A DNA stretch of 64,000 nt, from assembly GCF_001905465.1 (NCBI RefSeq), contig NZ_LISX01000006.1:401599-465598 (forward strand), given 5' to 3'. Each line of letters opens with the position of its first letter. The first letter of the stretch is position 1. Shown here one piece after another: positions 1 through 9,403 of the stretch. Source of the DNA: Kitasatospora sp. CB01950 (GTDB taxonomy: Bacteria > Actinomycetota > Actinomycetes > Streptomycetales > Streptomycetaceae). The position numbers and the translations under genes are program-made. The notes beneath the pieces were generated by a model. That model searched no databases. It saw only the letters and a program-made list of their open reading frames with translations, and was not told where the DNA came from.

Positions 1-641
1 GGCAGTCCGCTGGCGAGACCGTAGAGGACGTCCTTGGTCAGCAGTGGTGCGCTGCTGACCAGTTGGTCGAGTTCCTCGCTGGTGGTGACGACGAGGGCGA
101 GGTCGATGAGGGCCTCGGCCACGCCCAGCTCGCGCAGCAACTCCGCGTCGTAGGCAGCCAGCAGCGGAATGGCCGACTCGGGTTCCGCGACGGGCACCGC
201 CTGCGCAGGGCTGCCCGGGGCCGCGCTCGTGTCCTCGCCGGGCTCGGCCTCGGGTTCGGCCGGGGTGAGTTGGATTCCGGCGCGGCGCAGGGCGCTCTCG
301 CCGACCACGGACAGGTCGACGAACTCGATCTCGCCGGTGATCCGGTTGACCGCCACGGACAGCTGCTCGTAAACGTCGCGCCGGTGGCGGACCGCGATGG
401 CCAGCCAGCTCTCCTCGCCGTTGCCGGCGAGGCCGGTGCGGGTCAGCAGGACCCGGTAGGACGGGTCGAGGCGGGCGGAGTAGATCCGGCCGTCGCCCTT
501 GAGCGGCTTGAGCCGCAGCGAGCTGTGCCACGGATCCTGCCGGAAGAGGTGGCTGAAGTCGTAGAACTTCGCCTTCACTTGCCGGTCGAGCTTGTACAGC
601 TCCTGTTCGGCCTTCTGGTACAGGCTGAGCCGGGCGGTCAT
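1..641 (-). CDS. RelE/ParE-like N-terminus of a probable UvrD-type helicase (partial, runs off the left edge)
   Basis: About 213 residues are visible; the 3' part lies outside the window. Translated on the minus strand, the first ~95 residues (starting MTARLSLYQKAEQELYKL) look like a RelE/ParE toxin fold: a helical start, DRQVKAKFYDFSHLF, then a beta-rich stretch with the basic run RIYSARLDPSYRVLLTR. An acidic/Pro/Ala linker follows, then a helical segment with a LLRELGV...ALVV pattern. In actinobacteria this arrangement usually precedes a UvrD/Rep superfamily 1 helicase motor; that is family knowledge, because the motor itself is not visible. The ATG overlaps the TGA of the upstream giant helicase (ATGA), so the two are translationally coupled and belong to one operon. 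Alternative: a stand-alone RelE-like protein with a long tail. Confidence 0.55.
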   Translation of the reverse strand, partial: MTARLSLYQKAEQELYKLDRQVKAKFYDFSHLFRQDPWHSSLRLKPLKGDGRIYSARLDPSYRVLLTRTGLAGNGEESWLAIAVRHRRDVYEQLSVAVNRITGEIEFVDLSVVGESALRRAGIQLTPAEPEAEPGEDTSAAPGSPAQAVPVAEPESAIPLLAAYDAELLRELGVAEALIDLALVVTTSEELDQLVSSAPLLTKDVLYGLASGL

Positions 642-3600
642 CGCAGGGAGCCTTCCGCGTCGGGCGCGCCTGCCGTGGGCGCGTCAGGGAGGAGGGAGAT
701 CAGGGAGTCGAAGTGGCCGAGCCAGTCGGCGGCGGTACGCACCGTCCAGCCTGCGGCCCGGTAGGCGGCGTCGCGGCGTTCGGCCTCGTCGTCGGTGCCA
801 TCGGGGCCGCCGTGCGATCCGGGGACGACGACAACCTTGACTCCGCTGTCTTCCCAGGCGAAGTCGGCCGGCCAGCCGCTGTCGCCGAGTTCGAAACCGA
901 ACACGGTGGGAGCCTTCTTGCCGCGGTCGGCGATCCGGGTGGCGAGGGCCAGCAGGTCGGCCTCCTCGTCCGGGTCGATGTGCGGGAGGAAGTCCTTGTC
1001 CCAGGCACGGTCCCGCAGCAGGGCGACGATGCGTTCCTCGAGCGGGGACTCGTCGGCCACGGCGGGTTCGGGTTCCGGGGCCGGCCGGTCGGCAGCGGAG
1101 AACGTCACGAGTTCACCGGCACCGCCGCACACCGCGAGCGCTTCCAGCGGATAGCCGGAGGACTGGCTGCTGGTCAGTTGGACGCCGTCGCCGCCGATGT
1201 GGACGAGGAACTGCAGGAGGTTGGACCAGTACAGCCAGGCGCGCCACCGCTGCTTGTACTCCTCGGTGTCCAGAGCCGACGGCTCGTCGTCCAGGCATGC
1301 CAGCGCGGTCCAGACCGGGGCTTCCTGGTCGGCGTCGCGTACCGCGAGCACCAGCGCGAGCCCGTGGAGATCGGTGCTGCGCAGGACGTGCACCAAGCCC
1401 GTCCGCGCCCCCTCGGGGTTCCCTCCCGCCGGGTGGCCGAGCGCGGTGCGCAGCGTGTCCGCGATCTGTCCGCGTTCTGCAGCAGAGCCGGCCAGGGCGG
1501 TGGACGGGTGTGCGGTCAGGCCGCTGACCAGCGCGTTCGCCCGCCGGGCCCACAGCTGTGGCGAGGGGTCTCGGAGGTACGCGAGCAGGGTGTCGATCGG
1601 GTTGGCGAACACCGCCTCGGAGAACTGCGGGCGGCTTCCGCCGAGTTGCTCGTAGGCGCCCTTCGCCGCCTCTTGGGCGTTCCACTCGTACGGCGGCCAC
1701 ACGGCACCGGCCCGGGTGCTGCGGCCCTCGAACAGGTCCAGGTCGTCCCAGGTCAGTTGGAAGACCACCGAGCCGTCCGCACGCAACCGGGTGCGGCGCA
1801 GGGCGTCCTCGGCAAGGCGGTTGTGCTCGCTGCTGGCGTGGTAGCGCCGGCCGTCCAGGTAGACCTTGACGCTGCCCGCCGGCCCGTCTATGCGGGTGAA
1901 GGTGAAGTCGGTGCGGGAGCCGGCGAGTCGCTCCTGGGCGGTGAGCCGCCAGTGCAGCCGTTCCTCGCTCGCGCTGATCCTCAGGTGTCCGCTGGCGCGG
2001 CCGTCCTCCTCCAGGACGGCGTCCTGGCTGTGCTCGCTCCAGGTCCGCAGCGCGGCCAGGAAGCGGGCTTCCAGATCGGACTCGACCTGCCGGTCCAGGC
2101 CGATCAGCCCGGTGGAGGTGATCTCCTCGGTCTGCCAGGCGTCGTCGCCGTCCTTGTCGAACAGCAGCGACTCCAGCAGTTCGAGCGCTTCGAGACGCGA
2201 GACCTTTGCCTGGTGGCGTTCGGCGGTGTACCGGTGCAGGCACCGGTGGCATGCCTTGCGGTGCTCCTCGTCCTTGCACGGGCATTCGAGCAGTGCCTGG
2301 TGGGCTTTCAGCAGGGTGGCGCGGAAGATCTCCGGGTCGGTGAGCCGGTGCAGGTAGCCGGTGCCGCCGGGGAGGGCGTCGAACAGCACCAGGAACCAGC
2401 GCCGTTCGCCGGTCGCGGCGTCGGGCATCGATGCGAGGGTGTGGTCGAGGTGCTGCGGGTCACCGCCGAACTGCCGGTCCACGCCGAGGCGCAGGGCTGC
2501 CCGGAACGAGTGGATCTTCTCCTCGACCAGGACCGTCGCCGCCGGGAGCAGCACCCGCAGGGCCTCGGTCGGCAGCTCGTGGGCGAGGAGCACCGGCAAC
2601 TGCTCGGCCGCGCGCGGGTTGCCCCGCCGTACCGGGCACCACGGCCGGTGGTGCTTGAGTGCGGGGTTGCGGGCATCGGAGGCGCTGAGCGCGTCCGTGT
2701 CGTGGTCGAAGACCGGTCGGCCGTCCGCGGTGGCGGCGCCGCAGCCGGTGCAGACGTGGAAGGGGTTCAGCCGCACCGTGTGCCCGGCGAAGTCGTCACC
2801 GGCCGGAATGTCGAAGCGCGCCGGACCGAGGTTGATCGTGCGCACCATCGCCGCACGGCTGAAGTCCACGCCGAACGTCGCGCTGACGTGCCGCCATGAG
2901 CCGGGCTCCAGTTTCTCCTCCGGCATGTCGACGGCGTGGACGGTCTCGTAGAAACGCGGGTCGCGCTCGTCGCGGTCGTCCCGGATCCGGGCGTCGTCCC
3001 GCTTGTCCCGGGACGTGACCAGCCTCGGCTGGACGACCTTGAACAGGCAGGAGCCGTCGTCGGCGATCGCCCCGGTGCGGCAGCGCGGGCACGCGGAACG
3101 GTCCTCGGCCGCGTCCTGGGTGCGGACGTACCCGCACTGCGGGCAGACCCGCCAGGTCTGCCAGCCGGGTTGCGAGGCCGTGCCGATGTCCAGGCCGGTG
3201 ATCTCGTGGCGGTAGCGGTTGACGTAGAAGGTGTTGCCCGGTGCGAGTTCTTCGATGGCGAAGCGCTGCGGGCGGTCGTAGCTCCGCAGTTTCGAGTCGT
3301 AGCGGGTGCGGCCGGCGGCGTCTTCACCCTCCGGCCAGTAGAGGGTGGCTTCCAACACCGTGACGGCATCCACCAGGGCGTAGTTGGGCAGCAGGCCGAG
3401 GTCGCACAGCGCGCCCTGTGCCGGGGTGTCCTCCAGCAGGTCGCCGAGTTGGCGCCCGACCGCGCGCCGCTCGGCCTCCAGTTCCGCCTTCTGCCGGGCC
3501 TCCTCCGGGTCGGCTTCGTGCAGTTCGCCCAGCGCCTCGTTGATGTGCCCGATCCGGGCGCGTAGCGCGTCCTCGCGCGCCGCCCAGGCCTGTTCGGCTT

Positions 3601-6600
3601 TCTCTGCCGCGCCGCGCAGCCTGTCCGTGGCGTACGTGCGCAGGTCGGCTGCCGCCTGGTCGGACACTCCGGTGGGGAACAGGGCGAGGAACGCCTCCGC
3701 CAGCACCTCGCCCCGGGCGAGTGCCAGGTCGACGAGGTCGGTGAGGTAACCCTCCGGCCCGAACAGGGTTTTCGCCTTGCGCGGCAGGGCGGGGAGCACC
3801 TGGCCCTGATCGTCGATCAGCCGGCCGCGAGCCGCGAGGTCCAGCAGGTGGGCCAGGTACTGGCGCCGCAGGATCTCGACGGCCGAGAGGTAGCAGCCCG
3901 GCGGAACGATCCGGCCCGCGATCATCTCCTTGGGCTGTTCCAGGAAGTACAGGTCGCGTCGACGCCGCTCCGGGATGGTCAGCAGGAAGGCGTTGCCGGT
4001 GCGGCGGCCCGCGCGGCCGACCCGCTGGGCGTAGTTGGCGGGGGTGCGCGGCAGCGAGGCCAGCACCACGGCCGACAGGTCGCCGATGTCGATGCCCAGC
4101 TCCAGCGTGGGCGTGCAGGACAGCACGTTGGGGTCGTTGAAGGCGCGCTCTCCGCCCGTACCGCGGAACGCCTCCTCCACGGTCTCGCGTTCCGGTCGGG
4201 TGAGCATGCGGGTGTGTTCGGCGGTCACCACCTGGTACGGGCCCGAGCGGTGGTAGAGCCGCCGGTAGTAGTCCTCGCGGAACTGGCGGTCGCGGGCGTG
4301 CACGTCGGCCTCGCGCGCGTGCGTGCCGGCGACCAGCCGCCCCGAGGTGCAGCGGTAGGACGGGCAGGGCGCATCGTGCCACTGCTCCAGCAGTGACGGG
4401 TGCACGGTCTGCTCCCAGAAGCACACCCGGCAACGCACGTACGCTGTCTCGACGTCCGCATCGGACAGCAAGAGTGCGTCGATCGCACCGGGCTGCAGGC
4501 CGTGGATGCGGGTAGCCCCGTCCTTCGCCGTCCGCACCGACAGCAGTCCCGCGTCGTGCAGGGCCGGCAGCAGCCTGCCCCAGAACTCCGGTGACAACTC
4601 GCGCGGCACGCCCAGGCACCGCCCGGCCCACCGCTCGTGCCAGGCCAGCCGGCCGGTCACGATGTCGAACTCGGAGCCGTCCTTGGGCCCGGAGAGGAGG
4701 AACACCGGCGCGCCGACGCCCTTGGGGAAGGCCGGCATACCGGCCGGCCGGCGGTTCCAGATGAAGTACCGGCTGGTGCCCGTCTCGGACAGGTACTTCT
4801 CCAACCAGCGGTGCTTGATCGCTCCCCGCCAGCGCAGCCGCTCCAGGAAGATCCGCAGGAAGGCCAGGTACCGGGCGTCGTCCACCGGCAGCAGCGCCTC
4901 GCCACGAGCCGTCTCCAGGTGGGCCTCGCGCACCAGAGCGACGGCTGCCGCCGGGTCGGGCAGCCGTACGTACGCCGCGGCGGTGCGGGTCAGCTCCAGG
5001 GTGCGGCCCTGGCGGGCCCGCAGGCCGAACTCCATCAGCGTCTGGAACGCCAGCCGCTCCCCGATCAGTCGCCAGGTCGCCTGGTCGCCGCCCCGGGACT
5101 TGCCGGACAGCAGCCGCTCGACGCCCTTCAGGTCGTGCAGGTCCGGCGGGACCACCGCGGCGAGGGTACGGGGGTTGGTAGTGTCCGCAATCACCTTCGC
5201 GATGAGCTCGTTCAGCGGTGTCGGGTCGCTCTCGGAGAGGTGCGCGACCAGCAGTGCCCGCAGCGAGAAGGTGTAGGAGCGGTTCGCGACGAACCCCGCA
5301 CGGTGCGCGGCGTCCTGCACCGAGTCGTTGAACATCAGTGTCTTGCGCTCGCCCAGTTCCTCGACCAGCTCACCGCCGGTGAACAGGCGGGTGATCGACG
5401 CGGCGGCGAGTGCGGCCTGCCCGGTGCCGAGGAAGCGGATCGCGTTGCGCTCGCCGCAGGCCGGGCACCAGTCCTCCTTCGCCGCGGTGTTCGCCGTGGT
5501 GCCCTGGTTGACCAGGACGAACGCAGAGTCGGGGGCGCCCAGTCGGGGTTCGCCCGACTCCGGGTCGAAGTCGCCGACCGGATTGGGCAGCCGCAGCCGG
5601 TGTTGCGACCCGTCCAGCACCATCAGGTCTCCGCCCGCGCCACGGAGTTGCCCGTGGCCGGAGCCCTTGGTGCGGGCCGAGGCGGCGATCCTGGCGTCGG
5701 CGGCGGCCCGCTTGGCCTCCTCGCCGGTGGCCGCGATCAGGTTCCGCACTCGGATCTTGTCCTGGGTGGCGGAGGCCCGGCGGATCTTCGCCGGGTTCAC
5801 CTCCACCTCCAGGTCGTCGCTCTCCGGGGTGAACACCGCCCAGCCCGAACGCCCGCAGTCGCGGCAGTACACGGCAGGCAGGAACAGGTTCGCGCTCTCC
5901 CCGCTGGTCGCCGTCGTCACCGGGGCGTTGCGCGCCCCGTCCGACGTACTCGTCTGCGGGGCGTCGCCCGCGTCCCACTGGAACTGCGCCATCGGCCACG
6001 GCAGCACCCCGCGCAGCAGCCGCGACACCGACCGCGCCCACTGGTGCACCTCGATCTGCACCAGCGGCCGGGGCCGAAGCGGGGTCGAGGCCGGGTCACG
6101 GGCGATCGAGAGCAGGGCGACGAACCGGGCCAGCGCCTCGGCGGCCTGCTCCGGACGCTGCGTGATCGCCTGGCCCCACGAGTACGCGCCCGCCCGCCAC
6201 AGCACGGCGAGGATCTCCTCGGTGGACTTCAACTCCCCGCCCAGGGCGATCATCACGGCCTGGGTCAGGATGTGGCGCTTCAGCCGCGCACCGAGCTGGA
6301 ACGGGTCCAGCCCGCGCTGTCCCGTGAACGCCTCCACCAGGTCGTCCAGCGCCTCGTCGCCGACCGTCGGGTCGGCCATCGCAGCCAGCTTCTCGGGTGT
6401 GGGAACCGGCAGCAGCTCGATCATCTCGGACGGGATGAACTCCTCGGCCGCCGAACGCTGCTCTCCGATCACCGCGTCCGCTGCGAACGGCGTCCCGAAC
6501 ACCTCGCCGGCCACCTGCAGCAGCTCGGCGGCCCCGGACTCGTCCGTACCGGAGGCGAGAGTGGCGGAGGTCGCCACCGGGCAGATCCCACCCAGCGGGC

Positions 6601-7372
6601 GACCCGGCTCGGACACCCCGAGCGAAGCTGCCAAGCGGCGCAGCAGCATCGCCACGTCGGTGCCCTGTGCGCCGTCGAAAGTATGGAACTCGTCGACGAC
6701 GACGTAGCGGACGTCCGCGTCCTCCCACAACGGTGCGTCGTCGCTGCGCTGGAGCAGCAGGTCCAGCATCTTGTAGTTGGTGATCAGGATGTCGGGCGGC
6801 GAGGTCCGCATCGCGGACCGGTTCGTCTCCACCCGCTCGTAGCGGGTCTTGGCGATGTCCCCGATGTAGAGGCCGGCGCTGACCTGCGACAGCGCCTTCT
6901 CGTCCCGCAGGTACGCGTTGAGGCGCAGCGCCTGGTCGGTCGCCAGGGCGTTCATCGGGTACAGCAGCACCGCTTTGACCCCGGCCCGGCCCGCCGCCCG
7001 CTCGCGCCGGCAGTGGTCCAGGACCGGAACGAGGAACGACTCCGTCTTGCCCGAACCGGTGCCCGTGGTGACGAGCGTCGGCTCGGGCGTGCGGCCGTGC
7101 GCCGACGACAGCCGGGCGAACGCCTCGGCCTGGTGCGCGTACGGCGTCCACCCGTCCGAAGGGGCCCACTCCAGCGCGCTTCGCCAGTCCCCATCCGCCT
7201 GGATGAACGGCGTCCGGATCCGCAGGTAGGGACCGCGGAACATCCCCGCCGTCTCGTCGCCGAGGAAGCTGTGCAGCGCCAGCCGCGCACCCTCGTCGGT
7301 GAGCGCGTACGTGGTCGAGAGGTACTGCAGCAGGCTCTCCTTGAGCGCCCGCGCCTCCAGCGTCGGCCTCAC
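638..7372 (-). CDS. Giant DEAD/DEAH-box helicase with DUF1998 and nuclease-like C-terminus (DruE / fused DrmA-DrmB-like)
   Basis: 2244 residues, GTG start. It has a superfamily 2 motor with Walker A TTGTGSGKTES near residue 110, a DEFH box in VVVDEFHTFDGAQG near 226, and motif VI QRVGRAGRR near 1120. Between and after the motor lobes are many CxxC zinc knuckles (for example CPACGERN, CPQCGYVRTQ with CPRCRTG, CTGCGAA). Around residues 1530-1730 is a DUF1998-type segment ending in a Cys-rich motif (CPCKDEEHRKACHRCLHRY). Further on, GSRTDFTF with VKVYLDGRRYH and a closing FQLTWDDL resembles a DUF559/Vsr-type PD-(D/E)XK fold, and a second such piece may end the protein. Length and content match Druantia DruE, or DISARM DrmA and DrmB fused. 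The preceding gene ends 91 bp upstream; the next gene overlaps by 4 bp. The role in phage defence is inferred. Confidence 0.85.
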   Translation of the reverse strand: MRPTLEARALKESLLQYLSTTYALTDEGARLALHSFLGDETAGMFRGPYLRIRTPFIQADGDWRSALEWAPSDGWTPYAHQAEAFARLSSAHGRTPEPTLVTTGTGSGKTESFLVPVLDHCRRERAAGRAGVKAVLLYPMNALATDQALRLNAYLRDEKALSQVSAGLYIGDIAKTRYERVETNRSAMRTSPPDILITNYKMLDLLLQRSDDAPLWEDADVRYVVVDEFHTFDGAQGTDVAMLLRRLAASLGVSEPGRPLGGICPVATSATLASGTDESGAAELLQVAGEVFGTPFAADAVIGEQRSAAEEFIPSEMIELLPVPTPEKLAAMADPTVGDEALDDLVEAFTGQRGLDPFQLGARLKRHILTQAVMIALGGELKSTEEILAVLWRAGAYSWGQAITQRPEQAAEALARFVALLSIARDPASTPLRPRPLVQIEVHQWARSVSRLLRGVLPWPMAQFQWDAGDAPQTSTSDGARNAPVTTATSGESANLFLPAVYCRDCGRSGWAVFTPESDDLEVEVNPAKIRRASATQDKIRVRNLIAATGEEAKRAAADARIAASARTKGSGHGQLRGAGGDLMVLDGSQHRLRLPNPVGDFDPESGEPRLGAPDSAFVLVNQGTTANTAAKEDWCPACGERNAIRFLGTGQAALAAASITRLFTGGELVEELGERKTLMFNDSVQDAAHRAGFVANRSYTFSLRALLVAHLSESDPTPLNELIAKVIADTTNPRTLAAVVPPDLHDLKGVERLLSGKSRGGDQATWRLIGERLAFQTLMEFGLRARQGRTLELTRTAAAYVRLPDPAAAVALVREAHLETARGEALLPVDDARYLAFLRIFLERLRWRGAIKHRWLEKYLSETGTSRYFIWNRRPAGMPAFPKGVGAPVFLLSGPKDGSEFDIVTGRLAWHERWAGRCLGVPRELSPEFWGRLLPALHDAGLLSVRTAKDGATRIHGLQPGAIDALLLSDADVETAYVRCRVCFWEQTVHPSLLEQWHDAPCPSYRCTSGRLVAGTHAREADVHARDRQFREDYYRRLYHRSGPYQVVTAEHTRMLTRPERETVEEAFRGTGGERAFNDPNVLSCTPTLELGIDIGDLSAVVLASLPRTPANYAQRVGRAGRRTGNAFLLTIPERRRRDLYFLEQPKEMIAGRIVPPGCYLSAVEILRRQYLAHLLDLAARGRLIDDQGQVLPALPRKAKTLFGPEGYLTDLVDLALARGEVLAEAFLALFPTGVSDQAAADLRTYATDRLRGAAEKAEQAWAAREDALRARIGHINEALGELHEADPEEARQKAELEAERRAVGRQLGDLLEDTPAQGALCDLGLLPNYALVDAVTVLEATLYWPEGEDAAGRTRYDSKLRSYDRPQRFAIEELAPGNTFYVNRYRHEITGLDIGTASQPGWQTWRVCPQCGYVRTQDAAEDRSACPRCRTGAIADDGSCLFKVVQPRLVTSRDKRDDARIRDDRDERDPRFYETVHAVDMPEEKLEPGSWRHVSATFGVDFSRAAMVRTINLGPARFDIPAGDDFAGHTVRLNPFHVCTGCGAATADGRPVFDHDTDALSASDARNPALKHHRPWCPVRRGNPRAAEQLPVLLAHELPTEALRVLLPAATVLVEEKIHSFRAALRLGVDRQFGGDPQHLDHTLASMPDAATGERRWFLVLFDALPGGTGYLHRLTDPEIFRATLLKAHQALLECPCKDEEHRKACHRCLHRYTAERHQAKVSRLEALELLESLLFDKDGDDAWQTEEITSTGLIGLDRQVESDLEARFLAALRTWSEHSQDAVLEEDGRASGHLRISASEERLHWRLTAQERLAGSRTDFTFTRIDGPAGSVKVYLDGRRYHASSEHNRLAEDALRRTRLRADGSVVFQLTWDDLDLFEGRSTRAGAVWPPYEWNAQEAAKGAYEQLGGSRPQFSEAVFANPIDTLLAYLRDPSPQLWARRANALVSGLTAHPSTALAGSAAERGQIADTLRTALGHPAGGNPEGARTGLVHVLRSTDLHGLALVLAVRDADQEAPVWTALACLDDEPSALDTEEYKQRWRAWLYWSNLLQFLVHIGGDGVQLTSSQSSGYPLEALAVCGGAGELVTFSAADRPAPEPEPAVADESPLEERIVALLRDRAWDKDFLPHIDPDEEADLLALATRIADRGKKAPTVFGFELGDSGWPADFAWEDSGVKVVVVPGSHGGPDGTDDEAERRDAAYRAAGWTVRTAADWLGHFDSLISLLPDAPTAGAPDAEGSLR

Positions 7373-7463
7373 GGTGTGACGTGCTCCCTTGGTGACCGGT
7401 TCAACGGGTGATCGGCGTGACTGTACCGGCGCGGTACGTCAGCGGTGGCGATGATCTGCATTC

Positions 7464-8108
7464 CTACCAGCCATGCAGGTCCGCCAGGAAGTCCCGGTAG
7501 GAACGGCTGGTGCCGACCGCCTTTGCGGGCGCGTGACCGTGGTCGACCGCCGCGCGCATCACGGCCGGGCTGTCGCTCTCGCGATAGCGCGGCGTGCCGA
7601 GGCGGCGCTGCAGCTCCTCCTTGGGGTTCCGGACGAGTCCGGTGTCCTTGCCGCGGAGCTGCTGCGGGACCGTCCAGCCGGGATGGACCCGGGGAAAAGC
7701 GTCGGGAAAGAGCAGCAGCCAGCTCTCGGTCTCCCACGCCGCCAGGGCGAGGGCGAGCGGAGCGGGGCATCTGGCGGTCAGTTCGGACCGCAGGCGGGTG
7801 CGGACAGTGTCGTAGTGCCCGTCGTGCACGGCGTCCAGGTCGAGGTGGACCACCAGCCCGTGGAGTTCGCTCTGCTCCTTGGCCGCCACGGCCTTGGCCT
7901 TGCCGACCAGCTTCGTCACCCGGGAGGACAGGTTGGTGCCGGTCGCCTCCTTCAACGCCACCGGGTCGTTGATCGGGACGATCTTCCCGGTGAAGTCGAG
8001 GTGTGCCCGTAGGAGGGAGGTCATCACCTCGCGATCGTTGGAACTCTCCCCCGCCACCACGATCACCCGCTTGGTTCCTCTACCGGCGGCCGCCCGCCCC
8101 TTGCTCAC
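7464..8108 (-). CDS. TOPRIM-like protein (DUF4276/DUF4435-type), partner of the upstream AAA ATPase
   Basis: 214 residues, GTG start whose GTGA overlaps the TGA of the ATPase gene. An N-terminal strand leads into VVAGESSNDREV (acidic E..D pair), followed by LVVHLDLDAVHDG (DxD-like) and LALAAWETESWLLLFPDAF, the Glu-Trp-Leu-rich motif seen in DUF4276/DUF4435 proteins. This order fits a TOPRIM metal-binding fold, as in OLD nucleases and the PARIS effector AriB. Length is normal for a single-domain member. Coupling to an OLD/AriA-like ATPase supports an ATPase-effector pair. The exact family is uncertain from reading alone, and nuclease activity is inferred. Confidence 0.6.
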   Translation of the reverse strand: MSKGRAAAGRGTKRVIVVAGESSNDREVMTSLLRAHLDFTGKIVPINDPVALKEATGTNLSSRVTKLVGKAKAVAAKEQSELHGLVVHLDLDAVHDGHYDTVRTRLRSELTARCPAPLALALAAWETESWLLLFPDAFPRVHPGWTVPQQLRGKDTGLVRNPKEELQRRLGTPRYRESDSPAVMRAAVDHGHAPAKAVGTSRSYRDFLADLHGW

Positions 8109-9403
8109 AGACCGCCCCCCAGTGCCCCGGAGAACCACAATTCACCCAGCGGCAGCCCCTCGCTGGCCGCCCGGATCTCCCGCACCTGCCCGGTCGTCAG
8201 GGAGGGAATCAGCGAGGCACCATTCTCACTGCGCTCGCAGACCACGAACTCCTCCGGCTGCAGCCGGTCCACCAGCGCCGGCGAATGGGTCGTGACGATG
8301 AACTGGCTCCGCTCGCTCGCCTCCCGGAGACGCTCCACCAGTAGTTCGAGGGCCTGGGGATGGAGACCGTGGTCGAGCTCCTCGATGCAGGTGAGGGCGG
8401 GCGGCGCCGGGTCGTACAGCATGGCGAGCAGACTCAGTATCCGGACGGTGCCGAATGAGGCGTCCGCGAGAGGCGTCGGACGCCGCAGACCCCGCTCGAT
8501 GAGCTGAACCTCGATCAGCTCGGCCGCCCCGCCGATCGCGGCGAAGTCGATCGCCTCAAGGTTGGGCAGCACTGTTCGGGCGTCTTCCAGCAACCGCGAC
8601 CAGGTGTCCTCGTCCTGCGCCAACTGGCTGAGGAAGAGCGCGAGGTTACCGGCGTCATCCGCCAACCGGGCCCGAGGGCCGTACAGCATGCCGTGGATCG
8701 GCAGTTGGCGGCTCCCCCTGGCAGGAGTACGCCCCCGGCGTTGCAGCAACGGCAGCACCCGGGCCGGTTCCCGGGCCGCAGCGACGCTGACGTCAAACAC
8801 CCGGAACGAGGAGAGCCGTTCGGCCAGCGTGGCCACCTCCTCGCCCCCCTCGGACGGCGCCAGCCGCGGCAGCGTGGACAAACCGCTGCTGAGCTTGCGG
8901 ATACCGAGGCTGCGCTCGCCGGAGTCTTCCAAGTCTGCCGGGGACGGGTCCGCCAGGGTGTCGGTGACCAGCGCTTCTTCACCGGTAACCGTGATCCGCC
9001 GCCCACGCCCCTTGGTGCGCTTGAACGTGAACGATTCGCTGCGGGAGAGCGTGAACCCGTCGAGGGCACGCTTGTCGGCCCGCCGGTTGAGCGTCAGCTC
9101 GTACTCGTCCGGCGCCGCGACGGAGGCGTGCGACGTCCACCGCGCCTGGAGCCCGATCTTCATCGCTGTCGGCGTCCGGCTGCCACCCCAGAACGCGATC
9201 TCGTCGAACCCGCCGCGCGACTCCAGCGCCGGGTCCAGGTCGGTGTTGATGATGTCCGAGAGGAACCGGAACACCTGGAGCACGTTCGACTTGCCGACCC
9301 CGTTCGGACCGACCAGCACGGTGAGCGCGCCCAGGGGGAGGGAGATCTTCCGCAGGCTGCGGAAGTTCTCCACATCGAGGCGGAGCAGCCGACGGTCCGT
9401 CAT
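8105..9403 (-). CDS. AAA_21/OLD-type ATPase
   Basis: 432 residues. The ATG is preceded by a strong AGGAGG and overlaps the methylase stop (ATGA). The N-terminus reads LRLDVENFRSLRKISL, then Walker A VGPNGVGKSNV near residue 35. A long insert follows, then the ABC-type C-terminal half with Walker B LTCIEELDHGLHPQAL near 340 and the H-switch TTHSPALV. This is the RecF/OLD-like layout of AAA_21 proteins, not a transporter ATPase. The next gene is a coupled TOPRIM-like protein, as in OLD and PARIS-type defence pairs, where the ATPase senses invasion and releases the effector. Here the pair sits inside a larger methylase/helicase operon, which is unusual. Confidence 0.8.
   Translation of the reverse strand: MTDRRLLRLDVENFRSLRKISLPLGALTVLVGPNGVGKSNVLQVFRFLSDIINTDLDPALESRGGFDEIAFWGGSRTPTAMKIGLQARWTSHASVAAPDEYELTLNRRADKRALDGFTLSRSESFTFKRTKGRGRRITVTGEEALVTDTLADPSPADLEDSGERSLGIRKLSSGLSTLPRLAPSEGGEEVATLAERLSSFRVFDVSVAAAREPARVLPLLQRRGRTPARGSRQLPIHGMLYGPRARLADDAGNLALFLSQLAQDEDTWSRLLEDARTVLPNLEAIDFAAIGGAAELIEVQLIERGLRRPTPLADASFGTVRILSLLAMLYDPAPPALTCIEELDHGLHPQALELLVERLREASERSQFIVTTHSPALVDRLQPEEFVVCERSENGASLIPSLTTGQVREIRAASEGLPLGELWFSGALGGGL

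Noticed and set aside
4637..7411. 924-codon plus-strand open frame
   Set aside because: Antisense of the giant helicase; composition is Gly/Arg/Gln shadow typical of high-GC reverse frames and shows no domain.
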